Origin: Chloroflexota bacterium
GTDB lineage: Bacteria; Chloroflexota; Anaerolineae; Anaerolineales; Villigracilaceae
Length of the DNA stretch: 41,325 bases
Direction: 5' to 3'
Assembly: GCA_016234495.1 (NCBI GenBank)
Contig: JACRBI010000023.1
Location: 1 to 41,325 of the forward strand
Shown in pieces: positions 7,323 through 15,055 of the stretch. Numbering within the stretch: position 1 is the first letter of the stretch; each line of letters starts with the position of its first letter. The notes below the pieces were generated by a model that had not been told where the DNA came from, did not search any database, and saw only the letters and a list, made by a program, of their open reading frames with translations. Both the position numbers and the translations under genes were made by a program.

Positions 7323-9521
7323 ATGACGCTTGAGAAAAATACCCTCCTTCATAATCGTTACCGAATTGTTGAAATTCTTGGTCAGGGCGGCATGGGATCA
7401 GTTTACCGCGCTGTGGATGAAAACCTTGGTGTGGTGATCGCTCTCAAAGAGAACCTGTTTACCACCGATGAATACTCGCGTCAGTTCCGCCTTGAGGCGG
7501 TGATTCTGGCGAATCTTCGCCACCCGAATTTGCCGCGTGTCTCCGACCATATTGTGCTGGGAGATCAGGGACAATATCTGGTGATGGATTTCATTGAAGG
7601 CGAAGACTTGCGCAACCGCATGGAGCGGCTGGGCATGCTTGCGGAGGATGATGCCATCCAGATTGGTGCGGCAATGTGCGATGCTCTTGGATATTTACAC
7701 TCACGCAAGCCGCCGATCTTGCACCGCGACATCAAGCCCGGCAATGTGAAGATCACACCGGATGGTCACATCTATTTGGTCGATTTTGGGCTGGCTAAGG
7801 TGTATCAAAATGCAAGCCAGGCAACGACAACAGGCGCGCGGGCGATGACGCCCGGCTATTCCCCGCCGGAACAATATGGGACTGCGCGCACAGATCCTCG
7901 CACTGACATTTATTCGTTGGGCGCCACGTTGTATGCCGCTTTGAGCGGGGTAATCCCTGAAGACGGATTGGCGCGCGCGATGGATAACGCGCAATTAACT
8001 CCGCTGCGCAAACGCAACTCAAAAATCTCGCGCCGTTTGGCGGCCGCAATCGAAAAAGCGATGGCTGTCGACCCAAGTGACCGCTTTCAAGATGCCGAGG
8101 AATTTAAAAAAGCCCTGCTCGGCTCAAAGTCCAAGACACAGCAGCTGACGGGCAGTTTTACCGTCGCACCGCCGCCGCCTGAATCTTTCCCACAGAAAGA
8201 CGCGATCGAATCAGTAACCTCGGTCGAGGTCAAGACCCCCATCCCTTTTGTGCCGACCGCCGAAAAAGATAACCTTCCTTTTGTATCGCCGCTCAAAAAG
8301 CAAAAGGAACGCGAACGCAAGCGCCGTTTCGCCATGCTGCGTTTCACATTGGTTTTGTTGGTTTTAGCCCTGGTTGCCATTCCCTTTTTCGCTCCGGGCG
8401 TTTTACCCGACAATTTGCGCGGCATGATTCCCTTCCCATTGTCCGCCTCGGCGACACCCACGCACGCGCCAACCCTTCCCCCGACACAGACTTTAACGAC
8501 CATTCCCACAGCCACTGCGATTCCACCAACTGCGACACTTGTCCCAACCCGGACAGCGCGTCCAACTTCGACCCCGACCCTGATCGCCAGCCCGGCCCCG
8601 GTGGGCACGGTCACACCTTTTAGCAGTCCGATAGCTCCCATTGTCATTCCCAGCAGCGGGCTTGGACAGATCGCATACGCCTCCAGCCGATCGGGGGTTC
8701 CGCAGATCTACCTTGTTGATCTTTCCAGCGAGACTGCAGTCCAGATCACAGATATGCCCGAAGGCGCCTGCCAGCCGTCATGGGCTCCTGACGGTGTGAA
8801 GCTCGTGTTCATTTCACCATGCAAGGGCATGGATGACATCTATTACAAAGCCAGCTTGTACGTTATTAAGGTGGACGGTACTGGCTTGACGGCTGTTGCG
8901 ACGGCTCCGGGCGGTGATTTTGAACCCGCCTGGTCACCTGATGGAAAATCCATTGCGTTCACTTCGATACGAAGCGGGCAAATGGAAATTTACACTGTGG
9001 ATGCCAACGACCTTTCTACAGTTACTCAGATTACAAAAGGCGGCACGCGCGTTGAGTCTCGTCAGGCATCCTGGTCGCCAGATGGTTCCCAGTTTGTTTA
9101 TGTTGTCAAACGCATCGGTGTCTTCCAGGTTTGGCTGATGAATTCGGATGGCACTGACCAACAGCAGATCGTTCGCAGCGGCCTGGAGTTTAATGACTAC
9201 CTCCCAACCTGGTCGCCGGACGGTCAGTTGATCCTGTTCAGCCAGCGTTGCGCCGTTACTCCATGCCCGCCCTATGTGATGAGTATCTCTGCCGTCGATC
9301 GCTCGAGTGAACAAGGCACGCGTATGTTGTTTAACCTCGTTACGATCGAAAATGTGCATTATTCACCCGATGGATTAATGCTTGCATATGAAGGCGGAGA
9401 AACCGGTAAAAACAATGATATTTTCTTCATGACCGTTTCAGGCAAGGATCCTACGCGGATAACCACAGACCCCAGCCTGGATTTCAATCCCGCCTGGCGG
9501 CCGCTTCCAACAACTCCTTAA
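7323..9521 (+). CDS. Membrane Ser/Thr protein kinase with extracellular TolB-like propeller
   Basis: 732 residues. The cytoplasmic Hanks-type kinase domain (about 10-265) has glycine loop GQGGMGSVY, lysine in IALKE, catalytic loop HRDIKPGN, DFG and the activation segment GYSPPEQYG. All key residues are present, so it should be active. A Pro-rich juxtamembrane stretch is followed by one membrane helix (about 340-362), an extracellular Pro/Thr-rich linker (about 375-440), and a beta-propeller with repeated PD40 motifs (PSWAPDG, PAWSPDG, ASWSPDG, PTWSPDG, VHYSPDG). The layout resembles PknD-type receptor kinases in which the propeller senses an external signal. The ligand is unknown. It is monocistronic, with a strong terminator at 9548. 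Confidence 0.93.
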   Translation: MTLEKNTLLHNRYRIVEILGQGGMGSVYRAVDENLGVVIALKENLFTTDEYSRQFRLEAVILANLRHPNLPRVSDHIVLGDQGQYLVMDFIEGEDLRNRMERLGMLAEDDAIQIGAAMCDALGYLHSRKPPILHRDIKPGNVKITPDGHIYLVDFGLAKVYQNASQATTTGARAMTPGYSPPEQYGTARTDPRTDIYSLGATLYAALSGVIPEDGLARAMDNAQLTPLRKRNSKISRRLAAAIEKAMAVDPSDRFQDAEEFKKALLGSKSKTQQLTGSFTVAPPPPESFPQKDAIESVTSVEVKTPIPFVPTAEKDNLPFVSPLKKQKERERKRRFAMLRFTLVLLVLALVAIPFFAPGVLPDNLRGMIPFPLSASATPTHAPTLPPTQTLTTIPTATAIPPTATLVPTRTARPTSTPTLIASPAPVGTVTPFSSPIAPIVIPSSGLGQIAYASSRSGVPQIYLVDLSSETAVQITDMPEGACQPSWAPDGVKLVFISPCKGMDDIYYKASLYVIKVDGTGLTAVATAPGGDFEPAWSPDGKSIAFTSIRSGQMEIYTVDANDLSTVTQITKGGTRVESRQASWSPDGSQFVYVVKRIGVFQVWLMNSDGTDQQQIVRSGLEFNDYLPTWSPDGQLILFSQRCAVTPCPPYVMSISAVDRSSEQGTRMLFNLVTIENVHYSPDGLMLAYEGGETGKNNDIFFMTVSGKDPTRITTDPSLDFNPAWRPLPTTP

Positions 9522-9547
9522 TTTGAAGGCGTGCTCATAAACACATA

Positions 9548-9581
9548 AACAGGGAAGGCATTAAGCCTTCTCTGTTTTTTT
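9548..9581 (+). terminator. Intrinsic terminator after the kinase gene
   Basis: An 11-bp stem (ACAGGGAAGGC paired with GCCTTCTCTGT, one mismatch) with a 4-nt loop is followed by seven Ts. Confidence 0.88.
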
Positions 9582-9651
9582 AAGCAACGAGGAAAATAGA
9601 AGTAAAATTGACCCGCGAATTAATTTCTTATCGGTGTATTCGGAGGCAACT

Positions 9652-10290
9652 ATGAGCGAATTGACATTCCCAATTGTGCAGGATTACCTTGCGAGCCTTG
9701 TCCCGTTGAGGGAAGCGGAATTGCAGGAAATGGAAGACTATGCCGGGAAAAATAACTTTCCTATCATCGGTCCTGTGTGCGGATATTATTGTTATCAGCT
9801 GGCACGCATGATCGGTGCAAGGTCGATCTTTGAGCTTGGCTCAGGTTTTGGTTATTCCACCGCCTGGTTTGCGAAGGCTGTAAAGGAAAATGGGGGAGGT
9901 GTGGTGCATCACACTGTCTGGGATGAGGAACTGTCAGGGAGAGCAAGCAGGCACCTGTCAAAGTTGGGATTCGCTGACCTCGTCCAGTATCATGTTGCTG
10001 AGGCTGTAGAATCCCTTCGCCGCGAATCAGGTCCCTTTGACATCATCTTCAATGATATTGATAAAGAGGCGTATCCCGCGTCTTTGGATGTGATCAAGGA
10101 AAAACTTCGCAGCGGCGGGCTGCTGATTATTGATAATATGCTTTGGAGCGGGCGGATTTTTGACAGCAAGGATTTTTCCCCTGCAACCGAAGGTGTGCGT
10201 GAATTTACACGCCGAATCACTGGTGATAAAGATTGGATCGTTTCGCTCGCGCCTGTCCGGGATGGGATGATAGTCGCCTATAAAAAGTAA
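9652..10290 (+). CDS. Class I SAM-dependent O-methyltransferase
   Basis: 212 residues, similar in plan to the caffeoyl-CoA/catechol O-methyltransferase group (methyltransferase family 3). SAM-binding motif I is FELGSGFGYST, with a DxDK-type metal/substrate motif FNDIDKEAYP and then GGLLIIDNMLWSG. A GGAGG Shine-Dalgarno 6 nt before ATG 9652 decides the start over a GTG at 9634. The acceptor substrate cannot be told from sequence. The PLP lyase gene starts 10 nt downstream, so the two are probably co-transcribed. Confidence 0.88.
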   Translation: MSELTFPIVQDYLASLVPLREAELQEMEDYAGKNNFPIIGPVCGYYCYQLARMIGARSIFELGSGFGYSTAWFAKAVKENGGGVVHHTVWDEELSGRASRHLSKLGFADLVQYHVAEAVESLRRESGPFDIIFNDIDKEAYPASLDVIKEKLRSGGLLIIDNMLWSGRIFDSKDFSPATEGVREFTRRITGDKDWIVSLAPVRDGMIVAYKK

Positions 10291-10300
10291 AAGGAAAAAC

Positions 10301-11464
10301 ATGACAGATTTCAACATAGTTCCAAACCGCCGTAACTTGAGCAATTCAAATAAATGGATAAAGTATTCAAAAAATGTTCTGCCGATGTGGCTGGCAGATA
10401 TGGATTTTCAATCGCCTGCTCCGATCTTGAAAACGCTTCATAAAGCGGTGGAGCATGGTGTGATGGGGTATGAATTTCCCACGCCTGCCTTGAAGCAAAC
10501 AGTGGCTGCACGGATGGATAAGCTGTACGGCTGGAAGGTCAGACCCGAAATGGTGACTGCTGTGACGGGCATTGTCAGCGGTCTTAGTGTTGCGGCACGG
10601 ATTGCCTGCACGCCAAAGCGGGGTGTGCTTGTGCAAACACCTGTATATAACGAATTCCATGAAGTAAAAAATAATATCGGCGTCCCGCAGTTGAATGCGC
10701 CTTTTGTAAAAAAAGTGAACGGGAACATTTTAAGTTATGAAATTGACTGGGATATTTTTGAAAAGCAGGTCAAGAAGGCGGGCATGTTCCTGTTGTGCAA
10801 TCCGCATAACCCGCTGGGAATTATTTTCTCACGCAATGACTTGTTGAGAATGGCGGAGCTTTGCATCAGGAATAATGTCTTGATCGTTTCGGACGAAATC
10901 CATTCTGAACTGCTGTTGGATGGCAACAAATTTACCCCGATGGCGCAGTTGTCTGCTGAGATTGCAAAGAATACGATCACGCTGATTGCCCCGTCCAAGA
11001 CCTTTAATGTCCCGGGTTTGTTTTGCGGGTTTGCGATCATCACAGACAAGGAATTACATGAGCGTTATGAAAGGGAAGTCAGCCGTTTGAGCTTGCATGT
11101 CGGCAGCATGGGGCTGCTCGCCGCTCAGACCGCGTTCTCGGGCAACTGTGACGGTTGGTTGATCGAACTTCGCCGTTACCTGAAAGGTAACCGCGACTTT
11201 CTTGTGGAATATGTGACAGAACACATGCCTGAAGTTCGCCTGACCATCCCCGCTGCGACGTATCTTAGCTGGCTTGATTTTACGCAAACAAAAATTGAAG
11301 GTTCTCCATTTGAGTTTTTCCTGAAGAACGCGAATGTCGCAGCCAGCGAAGGCAGGATTTTTGGCCGGGAAGGCGAAGGACATATCCGCTTGAATTTTGG
11401 GACTTCACACAAACTGCTTGAGCAGGGACTTGAGCGAATGAGGAAAGCGCTTAAAAAGATATAA
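10301..11464 (+). CDS. patB: PatB/MalY-type PLP-dependent C-S lyase (cystathionine beta-lyase family)
   Basis: 387 residues, fold-type I aminotransferase family. Seen: LPMWLADMDF near the start (typical of MalY/PatB), LLCNPHNPLG, VSDEIHSELLLDG, the PLP-binding lysine in APSKTFNVPG (Lys233), and the substrate carboxylate arginine in GHIRLNFGTS near the C-terminus. It cleaves C-S bonds of cystathionine or S-substituted cysteines to pyruvate, ammonia and a thiol. It overlaps no neighbour and follows the O-methyltransferase by 10 nt, which could mean joint thiol/methyl metabolism. Regulation is not evident. Confidence 0.88.
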   Translation: MTDFNIVPNRRNLSNSNKWIKYSKNVLPMWLADMDFQSPAPILKTLHKAVEHGVMGYEFPTPALKQTVAARMDKLYGWKVRPEMVTAVTGIVSGLSVAARIACTPKRGVLVQTPVYNEFHEVKNNIGVPQLNAPFVKKVNGNILSYEIDWDIFEKQVKKAGMFLLCNPHNPLGIIFSRNDLLRMAELCIRNNVLIVSDEIHSELLLDGNKFTPMAQLSAEIAKNTITLIAPSKTFNVPGLFCGFAIITDKELHERYEREVSRLSLHVGSMGLLAAQTAFSGNCDGWLIELRRYLKGNRDFLVEYVTEHMPEVRLTIPAATYLSWLDFTQTKIEGSPFEFFLKNANVAASEGRIFGREGEGHIRLNFGTSHKLLEQGLERMRKALKKI

Positions 11465-11494
11465 AAAAGACGGACGAGAGTTTACTCGTCCGTC
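11463..11494. terminator. Strong hairpin after patB
   Basis: GACGGACGAG (11469-11478) and CTCGTCCGTC (11485-11494) form a perfect 10-bp stem with a 6-nt loop. A run of As precedes it (Ts on the minus strand). On the plus strand the T-tract is weak. Confidence 0.6.
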
Positions 11495-11920
11495 GAATGT
11501 TCGTTATTTTTGGAAAGGAACGACTCAGCAACCTTCATATCGTTTGGGGAACGTCTGGTGCTCAAGTTTGGGCTTGGACCAGGTCAGTGCGTTTCGACCT
11601 TCCCATTTATATGTGCGTCAGGCGGTGTATCTATCGCGACCTCCTTTTTGCATCACTAATTTTGTCGAGAGGAATCTGATTCTTTCGGGAACGTTCAAAT
11701 CAGATGAGGGAGTTCGATCTTTCCCTTATTACTAAATTTTTTTCTGCTATAACCTTATGGCGACCTCCTTTTCCTTTTCTGCTTCAAGCATACATCAAAA
11801 ACGAAATTTATACATTAAAAAAACTTATTGCTTTTGTTAGCTTTATTAACTCTTGAAACCCAACATCCCTTTGTTTATTTCCGATAGTTCCTGATAGAGC
11901 AATGCGGTAGAATTTATGTC
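11495..11920. other. Gene-free 425-bp gap with a repeated anti-Shine-Dalgarno-like motif
   Basis: No convincing gene on either strand. The 17-mer TAT(C/G)GCGACCTCCTTTT occurs at 11632-11648 and 11756-11772, 124 bp apart. On the plus strand it includes ACCTCCTTT, the sequence of the 16S rRNA 3' tail. On the minus strand it reads as a perfect Shine-Dalgarno, AAAGGAGGT, but no start codon or ORF follows at the right distance. Confidence 0.45.
11908..11913 (+). promoter_or_regulatory. -10 box for a leaderless thiolase transcript
   Basis: TAGAAT is followed by 7 nt and then the ATG at 11921, with no Shine-Dalgarno. Transcription would start at or next to the start codon. Confidence 0.45.
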
Positions 11921-13072
11921 ATGAGAAAAATAGCCATCCTTGGAATTGGTCAGATAAAAATCGGCGAGCACTGGGAGCGCTCGCTGCGTGAGATCGGCGG
12001 CGACGCTGCCTTTGCCGCCATGCAAGATGCGGGCATGGATAAGGTCGATTCTCTTTTTGTGGGCAACATGCTTTCGCCGCTGGTGAATGGGCAGAATCAA
12101 CTTGGCACTTTTTTTTCAGATTGGATCGGCCTGTGGAAACAGGAAGCCGTAAAGATTGAAGCCGCCTGCGGATCGGGAGCGGCGGCGTTTCGCGCCGCGC
12201 TGATGACTGTTGCCTCCGGCGACGCAGAGTCAGCGCTGGTGGTGGGTGTCGAAAAAATGACCGACAAGGCCGGCCGCGACGTCACCGCGGCATTGGCAAC
12301 TGCCGCCGATGCAGATTATGAAGTGGAACAGGGCATTTCCTTTGTCGGCATTAATGCCCTGGTGATGCGCAGGTATATGCACGAGTTCGGCTGGAAACAT
12401 GAAGACTTTGCGCCGTTCTCCATCAACGCACATGCGAATGCCATGCACAATCCCTTTGCCCGCCTGCATGAAAAAATCACAGTTGAGAAGTTTGAAAAAT
12501 CGTCCATGGTCGCCACGCCGATCAACTTATTGGACGCATCCCCGATCGGTGATGGGGCAGCGGCCATGGTTATTGTCCCTGCCGAGAAAGTACAGCGCAA
12601 GTCACGTATTCTTGTTGCAGGCTCCAGCGCTGCAACAGATACCATCGCTGTGCATTCGCGCAAGGACCCCTTGTTCTTACAGGCAGCATTTCAATCATCG
12701 AGGCGCGCTTATGAGATGGCCGGCATAACGCCGAATGATATTGATGTTTTTGAATTGCACGACGCATTCTCGATCATGGCAGCGCTTTCACTCGAAGCCA
12801 GCGGATTTGCCGAAAGAGGCCAGGGCGTCAGACTCGCTCTCGAAAACGAGATCAGCATTCAGGGCCGCGTGCCCGTCTGCACTCGCGGCGGATTAAAAGC
12901 CCGCGGGCATCCAGTTGGCGCGACAGGGATGTATCAGCTTGTCGAAGTCGCCCAGCAATTGCGCGGAGAGTGCGGACAAACTCAGGTGGATGGCGCAAAG
13001 ATCGGCATGGCGCAAAACATTGGAGGATCAGGCGCAACGATCTTGACCCATATTCTGCAAAAAGAGGATTGA
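11921..13072 (+). CDS. SCP-x-type thiolase (acetyl-CoA acetyltransferase-like)
   Basis: 383 residues. The nucleophilic cysteine is in EAACGSGAAAF (Cys83). The His-containing motif HDAFS and the conserved GLKARGHPVGATG motif follow, and the C-terminus has NIGGSGATIL. This pattern is that of the SCP-x/archaeal-type thiolases, which act with DUF35 Zn-ribbon proteins, rather than the classic FadA/AtoB group. The reaction is likely thiolytic cleavage or condensation of acyl-CoAs; exact substrate unknown. The start codon lacks a Shine-Dalgarno but has a -10 box 7 nt upstream. The DUF35 protein at 6620 is a plausible partner despite the distance. Confidence 0.85.
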   Translation: MRKIAILGIGQIKIGEHWERSLREIGGDAAFAAMQDAGMDKVDSLFVGNMLSPLVNGQNQLGTFFSDWIGLWKQEAVKIEAACGSGAAAFRAALMTVASGDAESALVVGVEKMTDKAGRDVTAALATAADADYEVEQGISFVGINALVMRRYMHEFGWKHEDFAPFSINAHANAMHNPFARLHEKITVEKFEKSSMVATPINLLDASPIGDGAAAMVIVPAEKVQRKSRILVAGSSAATDTIAVHSRKDPLFLQAAFQSSRRAYEMAGITPNDIDVFELHDAFSIMAALSLEASGFAERGQGVRLALENEISIQGRVPVCTRGGLKARGHPVGATGMYQLVEVAQQLRGECGQTQVDGAKIGMAQNIGGSGATILTHILQKED

Positions 13073-13152
13073 AAATGTCTTGATTCCTGAACAATCTTGC
13101 TATATACTAGAAAAAATTGCAAGGTAATTGTCATGTTTGTCAGGAGGTTATC

Positions 13153-13542
13153 ATGATGCCAGAACGACGAAAACTATCGCGCCGAACATTTTCGTATTAT
13201 ATGAGGGTAATGGACGAAGCAACTGGCAAGTTGATTGGCCATCTATCGGATATAAGTACGAATGGTTTTAAATTGGATAGTCAGAAACCCATCCCGGTAA
13301 AGTCGGATCTACGATTGCGAATTGACCAGACCGATCAGATATCCAACAAAAGTTATGTGTCATTTTCTGCGCGGGCGATTTGGTGCCAGCTCGATCAGTT
13401 TGACCCCAACACTTATAACGTTGGCTTTCAGATCTTAAATATGACGCCGTCGGACTATGACATATTTTTAAAAATGTTCAACGCTTATGGAATGCAGAAG
13501 AATTCCCGTCATGACAATAATTTTGACCAGGCGCAGCGGTAG
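13153..13542 (+). CDS. PilZ-domain protein (c-di-GMP effector)
   Basis: About 129 residues made of a single PilZ domain. The c-di-GMP-binding signature is complete: an Arg-rich RRKLSRR motif near residue 5 and DISTNGFKL about 30 residues later (the DxSxxG motif). A GGAGG Shine-Dalgarno ends 5 nt before ATG 13153 (another ATG follows at 13156), which rules out the upstream in-frame start. Such one-domain proteins bind cyclic di-GMP and pass the signal to an unknown partner. It is monocistronic, with its own terminator. Confidence 0.85.
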   Translation: MMPERRKLSRRTFSYYMRVMDEATGKLIGHLSDISTNGFKLDSQKPIPVKSDLRLRIDQTDQISNKSYVSFSARAIWCQLDQFDPNTYNVGFQILNMTPSDYDIFLKMFNAYGMQKNSRHDNNFDQAQR

Positions 13543-13562
13543 AGATTTGTGCGCGACTCTTC

Positions 13563-13592
13563 AAGCCCCGTGAAAGCGGGGCTTTATTTTTT
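13563..13592 (+). terminator. Intrinsic terminator after the PilZ gene
   Basis: AAGCCCCG-TGAAAG-CGGGGCTT forms a perfect 8-bp stem followed by TATTTTTT. Confidence 0.9.
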
Positions 13593-13645
13593 CAGGCGTC
13601 GTCAAGGCCTGATTTGTGATTTATGCAATAGACGCTGAAACCGTG

Positions 13646-13651
13646 TAAAAT
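13646..13651 (+). promoter_or_regulatory. -10 box for a leaderless acyltransferase transcript
   Basis: TAAAAT, 6 nt, then ATG 13658; no Shine-Dalgarno is present. Confidence 0.45.
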
Positions 13652-13657
13652 TAATCC

Positions 13658-14326
13658 ATGAAAAAGTTCCTGCGCTGGCTGATACACACTGTCTTGAAGA
13701 TCATTACAAAAATAGAAACCGACGGATATGAACACCTGCCTGAATCCGGCGGCTTCGTCATCGCCTGTAACCACCTGGGCTTTTTGGATGCGCCAATGGC
13801 TTTTTATGCACTCGATAACTGGAATCTTTTTATTCCCGTGGCAGAAAAATGGGAAGAGATTCCCGTTCTCAAATGGCTGGGTAAACATCTCAATTTGATT
13901 TTTGTTGACCGCTTCAACCCCGATCTTAAATCCATGCGCGAAATGATAAGACGCATGGAAGAAGGGCAGACCCTGGTCATTTCACCGGAGGGCACGCGCG
14001 CCCGCGATGAAAAAATGGCGCAGGGCAAACCCGGCGTCGCCTATCTGGCTTCAAAGATGGGCTGGCAGATCGTGCCGGTTGCAATCTCCGGCACAGAAGA
14101 CCGCATCCTGCGCGGGAACCTCAAACGGTTACGGCGGACTCACATAAAACTCACGGCAGGGAAATCATTTACTCTGCCTCCCTTTCCAAAAGAGAATCGT
14201 GAAGTGGTTTTACAGGAATACACCGATGAGATCATGTGCCGAATTGCCGTCATGCTCCCGGAAAGGAATCGCGGCTACTACGCGGAACATCCGCGCTTGA
14301 TGGAATTACAGAACGGCGGCGGATGA
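13658..14326 (+). CDS. PlsC-like 1-acyl-glycerol-3-phosphate acyltransferase (copy 1)
   Basis: 222 residues. The catalytic HX4D motif is CNHLGFLD near residue 33, and the phosphate-binding motif SPEGTRARD lies near residue 111. A hydrophobic N-terminal helix would sit in the inner face of the membrane. It transfers an acyl chain to lysophosphatidic acid or a related acceptor. A second, related acyltransferase follows 66 bp later with its own promoter. The stop codon lies inside the loop of the terminator hairpin at 14312-14341. Confidence 0.87.
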   Translation: MKKFLRWLIHTVLKIITKIETDGYEHLPESGGFVIACNHLGFLDAPMAFYALDNWNLFIPVAEKWEEIPVLKWLGKHLNLIFVDRFNPDLKSMREMIRRMEEGQTLVISPEGTRARDEKMAQGKPGVAYLASKMGWQIVPVAISGTEDRILRGNLKRLRRTHIKLTAGKSFTLPPFPKENREVVLQEYTDEIMCRIAVMLPERNRGYYAEHPRLMELQNGGG

Positions 14327-14341
14327 CCGCCGTTTTTTTTT
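14312..14341 (+). terminator. Terminator overlapping the stop codon of acyltransferase 1
   Basis: ACGGCGG pairs with CCGCCGT and is followed by nine Ts. The TGA stop at 14324-14326 is in the loop, so a terminating ribosome would cover the hairpin and may influence its folding. Confidence 0.85.
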
Positions 14342-14379
14342 ACGGACATAATTTAAGAGACCGGGAAAATAATTGTTGT

Positions 14380-14385
14380 TACAAT
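14380..14385 (+). promoter_or_regulatory. Extended -10 box for a leaderless acyltransferase 2 transcript
   Basis: TGTTACAAT (TG-n-TACAAT), 7 nt, then ATG 14393; no Shine-Dalgarno. Confidence 0.5.
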
Positions 14386-14392
14386 ACGCCCC

Positions 14393-15055
14393 ATGAAATT
14401 TAAAACCTTGCGCTCCATTGTACGTTTCATCATGAACATCATCGCCGACGTTGAAGTGGTTGGCCTGGAAAAACTTCCCCAGGGAAATTTAATGCTCGCA
14501 TCGAATCACCTCGGGCGGCTGGATACGGCTGTGCTGCTCTACGCAGTTGACCGCGAAGACATCATCATGGCTGTGGCCGAGAAATACAAGGATCACCCGT
14601 TGTTTGGCGCCATTGGCCGTGCCGTGGATGCGATCTGGCTCAACCGCTTTGAAGCAGATTTTGGCGCCTTGCGCGAAATTCTAGCAAGGATGCAAAAGGG
14701 CGGGTTAATGGTCATTGCCCCGGAAGGCACGCGCTCCAAAACCGAGGCACTGCAAAAAGCCAAAATGGGCGCGGCATTTTTGGCAGGCAAAAGCGGATAT
14801 CCTGTTCTGCCTGTCGCGTTGACTGGTACCGAAGATCGCGGCGTGCTAGAAAACCTAAAAAAGTTTCGACGTTCAAAAATAAAAGTGGTCACAGGAAACC
14901 TGTTTACGGTTGACCTTCCGAAGGGCAGGGGTCGCGAGGAAGCCATGCAGAACGCAACTGACGAGATCATGTGTCAGATCGCCGCCAACCTGCCGGAAAA
15001 ATATCGCGGTTTTTACAAGGATTATCCGAGGGTGAGGGAACTGGAACAGAACTGA
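14393..15055 (+). CDS. PlsC-like acyltransferase (copy 2)
   Basis: 220 residues, a clear paralogue of the preceding gene. HX4D motif SNHLGRLD near residue 36 and APEGTRSK near 111 are both intact, and the C-terminal ends of the two proteins match (DEIMCQIAANLPEKYRGFY). It likely handles a different acyl donor or glycerolipid acceptor. The gene ends in a 34-bp convergent overlap with the SulP gene. It has its own -10 box, so it is probably transcribed on its own. Confidence 0.86.
   Translation: MKFKTLRSIVRFIMNIIADVEVVGLEKLPQGNLMLASNHLGRLDTAVLLYAVDREDIIMAVAEKYKDHPLFGAIGRAVDAIWLNRFEADFGALREILARMQKGGLMVIAPEGTRSKTEALQKAKMGAAFLAGKSGYPVLPVALTGTEDRGVLENLKKFRRSKIKVVTGNLFTVDLPKGRGREEAMQNATDEIMCQIAANLPEKYRGFYKDYPRVRELEQN

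Noticed and set aside
8087-8647. 186-residue minus-strand frame inside the kinase gene
   Set aside because: Antisense of the Pro/Thr linker of the kinase, which yields a Gly/Val-rich artefact; the kinase frame is clearly real.
11497-11735. Two short plus-strand frames in the gap after patB
   Set aside because: No ribosome site, no -10 box at a fitting distance, and odd composition; the gap is better described as non-coding.
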